A DNA stretch of 64,000 nt from Amycolatopsis mediterranei (GTDB lineage: Bacteria; Actinomycetota; Actinomycetes; Mycobacteriales; Pseudonocardiaceae), in assembly GCF_026017845.1 (NCBI RefSeq), contig NZ_CP100416.1, positions 572,972 through 636,971 on the forward strand. Reading direction: 5' to 3'. A program made the translations under genes and the position numbers. The notes under the pieces are model-generated. The model searched no databases, had not been told where the DNA came from, and saw only the letters and a program-made list of their open reading frames with translations. Positions 56,337 through 64,000 of the stretch are shown here, in pieces (positions within the stretch are counted from its first letter, which is position 1; each line of letters starts with the position of its first letter).

Positions 56337-59300
56337 ATGTCCGCGCCGAACGAGCAGATCGTTGACGCACTGCGCGCGTCGCTGAAGGAGAACGTCCGGC
56401 TTCAGCAGGAGAACAGCGCGCTCGCCGCGGCCGCCGCGGAGCCCGTCGCGATCGTCTCCATGGCCTGCCGCTACGCGGGCGGGATCCGCGGCCCGGAGGA
56501 CTTCTGGCGGGTGGTGTCGGAAGGCGCCGACGTCTACACCGGCTTCCCCGAGGACCGCGGCTGGGACGTCGAAGGCCTCTACCACCCGGACCCCGACAAC
56601 CCCGGCACGACGTACGTGCGGGAGGGCGCCTTCCTGCAGGACGCGGCCCAGTTCGACGCCGGGTTCTTCGGCATCTCGCCGCGCGAGGCGCTGGCCATGG
56701 ACCCCCAGCAGCGGCAGCTCCTGGAGGTGTCCTGGGAGACCTTGGAACGGGCCGGCATCGACCCGCATTCGGTGCGGGGCAGCGACATCGGCGTCTACGC
56801 CGGGGTCGTGCACCAGGACTACGCCCCCGACCTCAGCGGGTTCGAAGGCTTCATGAGCCTGGAGCGCGCCCTGGGCACCGCGGGCGGTGTCGCCTCCGGC
56901 CGGGTCGCCTACACGCTCGGGCTCGAAGGCCCCGCCGTCACCGTCGACACGATGTGCTCGTCGTCGCTGGTGGCGATTCACCTTGCCGCGCAAGCTCTTC
57001 GCCGTGGTGAGTGCTCGATGGCCCTCGCGGGCGGCTCGACCGTGATGGCGACCCCGGGCGGGTTCGTCGGCTTCGCGCGTCAGCGGGCGTTGGCCTTCGA
57101 CGGGCGCTGCAAGTCCTACGCCGCGGCCGCCGACGGTTCCGGCTGGGCCGAGGGCGTCGGCGTGCTGCTGCTGGAGCGGCTGTCGGTGGCGCGCGAGCGC
57201 GGGCACCAGGTGCTGGCCGTCATCCGCGGCAGCGCGGTCAACCAGGACGGCGCTTCCAACGGCCTGACCGCGCCCAACGGCCCGGCGCAGCAGCGGGTCA
57301 TCCGCAAGGCACTGGCGAGCGCCGGGCTGACACCGTCCGATGTGGACACCGTGGAGGGCCACGGCACCGGCACCGTCCTCGGCGACCCGATCGAGGTCCA
57401 GGCGCTGCTGGCCACCTACGGCCAGGGCCGCGACCCGCAGCAACCGCTGTGGCTGGGCTCGGTCAAGTCCGTCGTCGGGCACACGCAGGCGGCATCCGGT
57501 GTGGCCGGCGTGATCAAGATGGTCCAGTCGCTGCGGCACGGGCAGCTCCCGGCGACCCAGCACGTCGACGCGCCCACGCCGCAAGTGGACTGGTCGGCCG
57601 GAGCGATCGAGCTGCTGGCCGAGGGCCGGGAGTGGCCGCGCAACGGCCACCCGCGCCGGGGCGGCATCTCGTCGTTCGGGGCCAGCGGCACGAACGCGCA
57701 CATGATCCTCGAAGAAGCGCCCGAGGACGAGCCGGTGACCGAAGCGCCGGCGCCCACGGGTGTCGTACCGCTGGTGGTGTCGGCGGCGACCGCTGCTTCC
57801 CTGGCCGCCCAGGCCGGTCGGCTGGCGGAGGTCGGCGACGTCTCCCTGGCGGATGTCGCCGGGACGCTGGTGTCCGGCCGCGCGATGCTCAGCGAGCGCG
57901 CGGTCGTCGTGGCCGGCTCCCACGAAGAAGCCGTGACCGGGCTGCGGGCGCTGGCCCGCGGCGAGAGCGCGCCCGGCCTGCTTTCCGGCCGCGGCTCGGG
58001 GGTCCCGGGCAAGGTCGTCTGGGTGTTCCCCGGCCAGGGCACGCAGTGGGCCGGCATGGGCCGCGAGCTGCTGGACTCCTCGGAGGTGTTCGCCGCGCGG
58101 ATCGCCGAGTGCGAGACCGCGCTCGGGCGGTGGGTCGACTGGTCGCTGACCGACGTGCTGCGCGGCGAGGCCGACCTGCTGGACCGGGTCGACGTGGTGC
58201 AACCGGCGAGCTTCGCCGTGATGGTCGGGCTTGCCGCCGTCTGGGCCTCCCTCGGCGTCGAGCCCGAGGCCGTGGTGGGCCACTCGCAGGGCGAGATCGC
58301 GGCCGCATGCGTGTCCGGGGCACTGTCCCTGGAGGACGCGGCGAAGGTGGTGGCGTTGCGCAGCCAGGCGATCGCCGCCTCGCTGGCCGGCCGGGGCGGC
58401 ATGGCGTCGGTCGCGTTGAGCGAAGAAGACGCGACCGCGCGGCTCGAGCCGTGGGCGGGCCGCGTGGAGGTCGCCGCCGTCAACGGGCCGACGTCCGTGG
58501 TGATCGCCGGGGACGCCGAGGCGCTGGACGAAGCCCTCGACGCGCTCGACGACCAAGGCGTCCGGATCCGGCGGGTGGCGGTGGACTACGCCTCCCACAC
58601 CCGGCACGTCGAAGCCGCGCGCGACGCACTGGCCGAGATGCTGGGCGGGATCCGCGCGCAGGCGCCGGAAGTGCCGTTCTACTCGACCGTGACCGGCGGC
58701 TGGGTCGAAGACGCCGGCGTGCTCGACGGCGGCTACTGGTACCGGAACCTCCGCCGTCAGGTGCGGTTCGGCCCGGCGGTGGCCGAGCTGATCGAGCAGG
58801 GCCACCGGGTGTTCGTCGAGGTCAGCGCGCATCCCGTGCTGGTTCAGCCGATCAACGAACTCGTCGACGACACCGAAGCCGTGGTCACCGGGACGCTGCG
58901 GCGCGAGGACGGCGGCCTCCGGCGCCTGCTGGCCTCGGCGGCCGAGCTCTTCGTCCGCGGCGTGACCGTGGACTGGTCCGGTGTGCTGCCACCGTCCCGC
59001 CGGGTCGAGCTGCCGACGTACGCCTTCGACCACCAGCACTACTGGCTGCAGATGGGCGGGTCGGCCACCGACGCCGTGTCGCTGGGCCTGGCCGGCGCCG
59101 ACCACCCGCTGCTGGGCGCGGTCGTCCCGCTGCCGCAGTCCGACGGGCTCGTCTTCACCTCGCGGCTGTCGCTGAAGTCGCACCCGTGGCTGGCCGGGCA
59201 CGCGATCGGCGGGGTCGTGCTCATTCCGGGCACGGTGTACGTCGACCTCGCGCTGCGCGCCGGCGACGAGCTCGGCTTCGGCGTCCTGGAAGAGCTCGTG

Positions 59301-62300
59301 ATCGAGGCACCGCTGGTGCTGGGCGAGCGCGGCGGCGTTCGCGTGCAGGTCGCCGTGAGCGGGCCGAACGAGACCGGCTCGCGTGCGGTGGACGTCTTCT
59401 CCATGCGGGAAGACGGCGACGAATGGACCCGGCACGCGACCGGTCTCCTCGGGGCGTCGACGTCCCGGGAACCGAGCCGCTTCGACTTCGCCGCCTGGCC
59501 GCCGGCCGGGGCGGAGCCGATCGACGTCGAAAACTTCTACACCGACCTCACCGAGCGCGGGTACGCCTACAGCGGCGCCTTCCAGGGCATGCGGGCGGTC
59601 TGGCGGCGCGGTGACGAGGTCTTCGCCGAGGTCGCGCTGCCTGACGACCACCGCGAGGACGCCGGCAAGTTCGGCCTCCACCCCGCCCTCCTCGACGCCG
59701 CTCTGCACACGAACGCCTTCGCGAACCCGGACGACGACCGCAGTGTGCTGCCGTTCGCGTGGAACGGCCTGGTCCTGCACGCCGTGGGCGCGTCGGCGCT
59801 GCGGGTGCGGGTGGCGCCGGGCGGTCCGGACGCGCTGACGTTCCAGGCCGCCGACGAGACCGGTGGCCTGGTCGTCACCATGGATTCGCTGGTGTCCCGC
59901 GAGGTGTCGGCCGCGCAGCTGGAGACGGCGGCGGGCGAAGAGCGCGACTCGCTGTTCCAGGTGGACTGGATCGAGGTCCCCGCGACCGAGACCGCGGCCA
60001 CCGAGCACGCCGAGGTGCTCGAAGCCTTCGGCGAGGCAGCGCCCCTCGAGCTGACCAGCCGGGTGCTGGAGGCCGTGCAGTCCTGGCTCGCCGACGCGGC
60101 CGACGAAGCACGGTTGGTCGTGGTGACCCGTGGCGCCGTGCGCGAGGTGACGGACCCGGCCGGTGCCGCCGTGTGGGGTTTGGTGCGAGCCGCCCAGGCG
60201 GAGAACCCGGGCCGGATCATCCTCGTCGACACCGACGGCGACGTCCCGCTGGGTGCGGTGCTGGCCAGTGGTGAGCCGCAGCTCGCCGTGCGCGGCAACG
60301 CTTTCTCCGTCCCGCGCCTCGCCCGGGCCACCGGCGAGGTGCCGGAGGCCCCCGCGGTGTTCAGTCCGGAAGGGACGGTCCTGCTCACCGGCGGCACCGG
60401 CTCGCTGGGCGGTCTGGTGGCCAAGCACCTGGTTGCCCGGCACGGCGTCCGGCGGCTGGTGCTCGCCAGCCGCCGAGGCGTGGCCGCGGAAGACCTCGTC
60501 ACCGAGCTGACCGAGCAGGGCGCGACGGTGTCCGTGGTGGCTTGCGACGTCTCCGACCGCGACCAGGTGGCCGCGTTGCTGGCCGAACACCGCCCGACCG
60601 GCATCGTGCACCTGGCCGGCCTGCTGGACGACGGCGTCATCGGAGCCCTGAACCGGGAGCGGCTGGCCGGGGTGTTCGCGCCCAAGGTCGATGCCGTCCA
60701 GCACCTCGACGAACTGACCCGCGACCTCGGCCTCGACGCGTTCGTCGTGTTCTCGTCCGCAGCCGCGCTCATGGGCTCCGCCGGCCAGGGCAACTACGCG
60801 GCCGCCAACGCCTTCCTCGACGGCTTGATGGCCGGGCGCCGCGCGGCGGGCCTGCCAGGCGTGTCCCTGGCGTGGGGCCTGTGGGAGCAGGCGGACGGCC
60901 TGACCGCGAACCTCAGCGCCACCGACCAGGCCCGGATGAGCCGCGGCGGCGTGCTGCCGATGACACCGGCCGAGGCCCTGGACATCTTCGACATCGGCCT
61001 GGCCGCCGAGCAGGCCCTGCTGGTCCCGATCAAGCTCGACCTGCGGACGCTGCGCGGCCAGGCCACCGCCGGCGGCGAGGTGCCGCACCTGCTGCGCGGC
61101 CTGGTCCGCGCGAGCCGCCGCGTGACCCGCACGGCTGCCGCGAGTGGCGGCGGTGGCCTGGTCCACAAGCTCGCCGGGCGGCCAGCCGAAGAGCAGGAAG
61201 CCGTGCTGCTGGGCATCGTCCAGGCGGAGGCGGCCGCGGTGCTCGGCTTCAACGCCCCCGAGCTGGCCCAGGGCACCCGCGGGTTCAGCGACCTCGGCTT
61301 CGACTCGCTGACCGCGGTCGAGCTGCGGAACCGGCTGAGCGCGGCGACCGGCGTCAAATTGCCCGCCACGCTCGTCTTCGACTACCCGACGCCGGTCGCG
61401 CTCGCCCGCCACCTGCGCGAAGAGCTGGGCGAGACGGTGGCGGGTGCGCCGGCCACGCCGGTGACGACCGTCGCCGACGCGGGCGAGCCGATCGCCATCG
61501 TCGGCATGGCGTGCCGCCTGCCGGGCGGCGTGATGAGCCCCGACGACCTCTGGCGGATGGTCGCCGAGGGCCGCGATGGGATGTCGCCGTTCCCCGGAGA
61601 CCGCGGCTGGGACCTGGACGGCCTGTTCGACTCGGACCCCGAGCGCCCGGGCACCGCCTACATCCGCCAAGGCGGCTTCCTGCACGAGGCCGCGCTGTTC
61701 GACCCGGGCTTCTTCGGGATCTCGCCGCGCGAAGCCCTGGCCATGGACCCGCAGCAGCGGCTGCTGCTCGAAGCCTCCTGGGAAGCCCTGGAGCGCGCGG
61801 GCATCGACCCGACCAAGGCCCGCGGTGACGCCGTCGGCGTCTTCTCCGGCGTCTCCATCCACGACTACCTCGAGTCCCTGAGCAACATGCCCGCCGAGCT
61901 CGAAGGCTTCGTCACCACGGCCACGGCGGGCAGCGTCGCCTCGGGCCGGGTGTCCTACACCTTCGGGTTCGAGGGCCCGGCGGTCACGGTGGACACGGCG
62001 TGCTCGTCGTCGCTGGTCGCGATCCACCTGGCCGCACAGGCACTGCGGCAGGGCGAGTGCACGATGGCCCTGGCCGGCGGTGTCGCCGTGATGGGCTCGC
62101 CGATCGGTGTCATCGGCATGTCGCGGCAGCGCGGCATGGCCGAGGACGGCCGGGTCAAGGCGTTCGCCGACGGCGCGGACGGCACCGTCCTGTCCGAAGG
62201 CGTCGGCATCGTCGTCCTCGAACGGCTTTCGGTGGCCCGCGAACGCGGGCACCGGGTGCTCGCCGTGCTCCGCGGCAGCGCGGTCAACCAGGACGGCGCT

Positions 62301-64000
62301 TCGAACGGCCTGACCGCGCCCAACGGGCCGTCGCAGCAGCGGGTGATCCGCAGCGCGCTGGCCGGGGCCGGACTGCAACCGTCCGAAGTGGACGTCGTCG
62401 AGGCGCACGGCACCGGGACCGCGCTGGGCGACCCGATCGAGGCCCAGGCCCTGCTGGCCACCTACGGCAAGAGCCGCGAGACGCCGTTGTGGCTCGGGTC
62501 GCTGAAGTCGAACATCGGCCACACCCAGGCGGCCGCGGGCGTGGCGGCCGTGATCAAGATGGTCCAGGCGCTGCGGCACGACACCCTGCCGCCGACCCTC
62601 CACGTGCAGGAACCCACCAAGCAGGTGGACTGGTCCGCGGGTGCGGTCGAGCTGCTGACCGAAGGCCGGGAGTGGGCCCGCAACGGCCACCCGCGCCGGG
62701 CCGGTGTCTCGTCGTTCGGCATCAGCGGCACCAACGCGCACCTCATCCTGGAAGAGGCGCCCGCCGACGACACCGCCGAGGCGGACGTGCCCGACGCCGT
62801 GGTGCCCGTGGTGATCTCCGCGCGCAGCACCGGATCCCTGGCGGGCCAGGCCGGACGCCTGGCGGCGTTCCTCGACGGAGACGTCCCGCTGACCCGCGTG
62901 GCGGGTGCCCTGCTGTCGACCCGGGCGACGCTGACCGACCGGGCCGTCGTCGTGGCGGGCTCGGCCGAGGAGGCCCGGGCGGGGCTGACCGCGCTGGCCC
63001 GCGGCGAGAGCGCGAGCGGGCTTGTGACCGGTACCGCAGGGATGCCGGGCAAGACGGTCTGGGTGTTCCCCGGCCAGGGGACGCAGTGGGCGGGCATGGG
63101 CCGGGAGCTCCTCGAAGCGTCCCCGGTGTTCGCCGAGCGCATTGAGGAATGCGCGGCCGCGCTGCAGCCGTGGATCGACTGGTCGCTGCTGGACGTCCTC
63201 CGTGGCGAAGGTGAGCTGGATCGGGTCGACGTGCTGCAGCCGGCGTGTTTCGCGGTGATGGTGGGGCTGGCCGCCGTCTGGGCCTCGGTCGGCGTCGTGC
63301 CGGACGCGGTCCTGGGCCACTCCCAGGGCGAGATTGCCGCCGCCTGCGTGTCGGGTGCACTGTCCCTCGAGGACGCAGCCAAGGTCGTCGCGCTGCGCAG
63401 CCAGGCGATCGCGGCGGAGCTGTCGGGCCGCGGGGGCATGGCGTCGATCCAGCTGAGCCACGACGAGGTGGCTGCCCGGCTCGCGCCGTGGGCGGGCCGC
63501 GTCGAGATCGCCGCCGTCAACGGTCCGGCCTCGGTCGTGATCGCCGGTGACGCCGAAGCGCTCACCGAGGCCGTCGAAGTCCTCGGCGGTCGGCGGGTGG
63601 CGGTGGACTACGCGTCCCACACGCGGCACGTCGAGGACATCCAGGACACCCTCGCCGAGACTCTGGCCGGGATCGACGCGCAGGCCCCCGTGGTGCCCTT
63701 CTACTCCACGGTCGCCGGCGAGTGGATCACCGATGCCGGGGTCGTCGACGGCGGGTACTGGTACCGGAACCTGCGCAACCAGGTCGGCTTCGGCCCGGCC
63801 GTGGCCGAGCTGATCGAGCAGGGGCACGGGGTGTTCGTCGAGGTCAGTGCGCATCCGGTGCTGGTGCAGCCGATCAGCGAGCTCACCGATGCGGTCGTCA
63901 CCGGGACGTTGCGGCGCGACGACGGTGGGGTGCGGCGGCTGCTGACCTCGATGGCCGAACTGTTCGTCCGCGGTGTCCCGGTCGACTGGGCCACGATGGC
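56337..64000 (+). CDS. rifB: Rifamycin polyketide synthase RifB: module 4 and start of module 5 (runs off window)
   Basis: The frame is open from ATG 56337 (GGAGGA six bases upstream) to the window end, giving 2554 residues. An N-terminal docking coiled coil (about 4-35) should pair with the RifA C-terminus. Module 4: KS (36 on, Cys207 in VDTMCSSS, with Met instead of the usual Ala), AT (Ser650; YASH 751-754, methylmalonyl), DH with an intact HxxxGxxxxP (His955) and Asp1120, KR (GGTGSLG 1352-1358, Tyr1487, LDD so B-type), ACP (Ser1657). Module 5: KS (Cys1889) and AT (Ser2329; YASH from 2425, methylmalonyl), cut by the window. Module 4 is the first acceptor after naphthoquinone-ring carbons are in place in the known pathway. 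Confidence 0.96.
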   Translation, partial: MSAPNEQIVDALRASLKENVRLQQENSALAAAAAEPVAIVSMACRYAGGIRGPEDFWRVVSEGADVYTGFPEDRGWDVEGLYHPDPDNPGTTYVREGAFLQDAAQFDAGFFGISPREALAMDPQQRQLLEVSWETLERAGIDPHSVRGSDIGVYAGVVHQDYAPDLSGFEGFMSLERALGTAGGVASGRVAYTLGLEGPAVTVDTMCSSSLVAIHLAAQALRRGECSMALAGGSTVMATPGGFVGFARQRALAFDGRCKSYAAAADGSGWAEGVGVLLLERLSVARERGHQVLAVIRGSAVNQDGASNGLTAPNGPAQQRVIRKALASAGLTPSDVDTVEGHGTGTVLGDPIEVQALLATYGQGRDPQQPLWLGSVKSVVGHTQAASGVAGVIKMVQSLRHGQLPATQHVDAPTPQVDWSAGAIELLAEGREWPRNGHPRRGGISSFGASGTNAHMILEEAPEDEPVTEAPAPTGVVPLVVSAATAASLAAQAGRLAEVGDVSLADVAGTLVSGRAMLSERAVVVAGSHEEAVTGLRALARGESAPGLLSGRGSGVPGKVVWVFPGQGTQWAGMGRELLDSSEVFAARIAECETALGRWVDWSLTDVLRGEADLLDRVDVVQPASFAVMVGLAAVWASLGVEPEAVVGHSQGEIAAACVSGALSLEDAAKVVALRSQAIAASLAGRGGMASVALSEEDATARLEPWAGRVEVAAVNGPTSVVIAGDAEALDEALDALDDQGVRIRRVAVDYASHTRHVEAARDALAEMLGGIRAQAPEVPFYSTVTGGWVEDAGVLDGGYWYRNLRRQVRFGPAVAELIEQGHRVFVEVSAHPVLVQPINELVDDTEAVVTGTLRREDGGLRRLLASAAELFVRGVTVDWSGVLPPSRRVELPTYAFDHQHYWLQMGGSATDAVSLGLAGADHPLLGAVVPLPQSDGLVFTSRLSLKSHPWLAGHAIGGVVLIPGTVYVDLALRAGDELGFGVLEELVIEAPLVLGERGGVRVQVAVSGPNETGSRAVDVFSMREDGDEWTRHATGLLGASTSREPSRFDFAAWPPAGAEPIDVENFYTDLTERGYAYSGAFQGMRAVWRRGDEVFAEVALPDDHREDAGKFGLHPALLDAALHTNAFANPDDDRSVLPFAWNGLVLHAVGASALRVRVAPGGPDALTFQAADETGGLVVTMDSLVSREVSAAQLETAAGEERDSLFQVDWIEVPATETAATEHAEVLEAFGEAAPLELTSRVLEAVQSWLADAADEARLVVVTRGAVREVTDPAGAAVWGLVRAAQAENPGRIILVDTDGDVPLGAVLASGEPQLAVRGNAFSVPRLARATGEVPEAPAVFSPEGTVLLTGGTGSLGGLVAKHLVARHGVRRLVLASRRGVAAEDLVTELTEQGATVSVVACDVSDRDQVAALLAEHRPTGIVHLAGLLDDGVIGALNRERLAGVFAPKVDAVQHLDELTRDLGLDAFVVFSSAAALMGSAGQGNYAAANAFLDGLMAGRRAAGLPGVSLAWGLWEQADGLTANLSATDQARMSRGGVLPMTPAEALDIFDIGLAAEQALLVPIKLDLRTLRGQATAGGEVPHLLRGLVRASRRVTRTAAASGGGGLVHKLAGRPAEEQEAVLLGIVQAEAAAVLGFNAPELAQGTRGFSDLGFDSLTAVELRNRLSAATGVKLPATLVFDYPTPVALARHLREELGETVAGAPATPVTTVADAGEPIAIVGMACRLPGGVMSPDDLWRMVAEGRDGMSPFPGDRGWDLDGLFDSDPERPGTAYIRQGGFLHEAALFDPGFFGISPREALAMDPQQRLLLEASWEALERAGIDPTKARGDAVGVFSGVSIHDYLESLSNMPAELEGFVTTATAGSVASGRVSYTFGFEGPAVTVDTACSSSLVAIHLAAQALRQGECTMALAGGVAVMGSPIGVIGMSRQRGMAEDGRVKAFADGADGTVLSEGVGIVVLERLSVARERGHRVLAVLRGSAVNQDGASNGLTAPNGPSQQRVIRSALAGAGLQPSEVDVVEAHGTGTALGDPIEAQALLATYGKSRETPLWLGSLKSNIGHTQAAAGVAAVIKMVQALRHDTLPPTLHVQEPTKQVDWSAGAVELLTEGREWARNGHPRRAGVSSFGISGTNAHLILEEAPADDTAEADVPDAVVPVVISARSTGSLAGQAGRLAAFLDGDVPLTRVAGALLSTRATLTDRAVVVAGSAEEARAGLTALARGESASGLVTGTAGMPGKTVWVFPGQGTQWAGMGRELLEASPVFAERIEECAAALQPWIDWSLLDVLRGEGELDRVDVLQPACFAVMVGLAAVWASVGVVPDAVLGHSQGEIAAACVSGALSLEDAAKVVALRSQAIAAELSGRGGMASIQLSHDEVAARLAPWAGRVEIAAVNGPASVVIAGDAEALTEAVEVLGGRRVAVDYASHTRHVEDIQDTLAETLAGIDAQAPVVPFYSTVAGEWITDAGVVDGGYWYRNLRNQVGFGPAVAELIEQGHGVFVEVSAHPVLVQPISELTDAVVTGTLRRDDGGVRRLLTSMAELFVRGVPVDWATM

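Noticed and set aside
51846..63854. A 4002-codon open frame antisense to rifA-rifB
   Set aside because: Same cause: the frame mirrors conserved PKS codons and shows no recognisable fold.

Overview
The window is high-GC actinomycete chromosome, and the right third identifies it as a rifamycin producer: Amycolatopsis mediterranei or a very close relative. The gene at 42096-56303 is a 4735-residue modular polyketide synthase that begins with a CoA-ligase-like loading domain plus carrier protein and continues with three extension modules. This is the layout, and as far as I recall the exact length, of RifA. It is preceded by a cytochrome P450 (rif-orf0 position) and two Gfo/Idh/MocA-type oxidoreductases (rifS, rifT positions). 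It is followed after 33 bases by the start of rifB, which runs off the window.

Layout. 1-3333: dTDP-sugar gene rmlA (3' end cut by the window), a secreted Asp-box protein, a lipoprotein and YajQ. 3463-6084: an intact tRNA-Tyr whose 3' 53 bases recur perfectly 2.5 kb downstream. The two copies bracket a small degenerate integrated islet carrying one frameshifted membrane protein gene and a cluster of TGTCAC motifs. 6469-14615: two methyltransferases, Lon protease with an HspR/HAIR-like operator, a GNAT protein and a membrane c-di-GMP protein with a degenerate GGDEF and an intact EAL. 14696-25509: a conserved actinobacterial housekeeping block in mycobacterium-like order (tRNA-Thr, tRNA-Met, rpmG, hadA, hadB, then tRNA-Trp, secE, nusG, rplK, rplA, then rplJ, rplL), interrupted by small accessory genes. 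25914-37336: an 11-gene mce-type lipid importer operon (mkl-like ATPase, two YrbE permeases, six Mce proteins, two Mce-associated proteins) with mostly 4-base start/stop overlaps. 37353-38597: one uncharacterised gene. 38672-64000: the left end of the rifamycin cluster.

How the rif genes work together. The RifA loading domain adenylates 3-amino-5-hydroxybenzoate (AHBA) and loads it on its carrier protein. Modules 1, 2 and 3 add methylmalonyl, malonyl and methylmalonyl units, read from YASH, HAFH and YASH in the acyltransferases. The chain then passes to RifB through docking helices. Sequence decay is visible: the module 1 dehydratase lacks its histidine motif and the module 3 ketoreductase lacks its tyrosine. 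RifS, RifT and the P450 are presumed tailoring enzymes. A strong terminator separates rifS-rifT from a second unit that starts with a 71-residue DUF5988-like protein and continues through the P450 into rifA and rifB.

The most notable architectural point is that rpoB/rpoC, the target of rifamycin, do not follow rplL. Instead the mce operon and then the antibiotic cluster occupy that position, so the cluster appears to lie inside the normally compact rplJL-to-rpoBC interval. The least described parts are the tRNA-Tyr islet, the small DUF5988-like gene and several structured regulatory sites.
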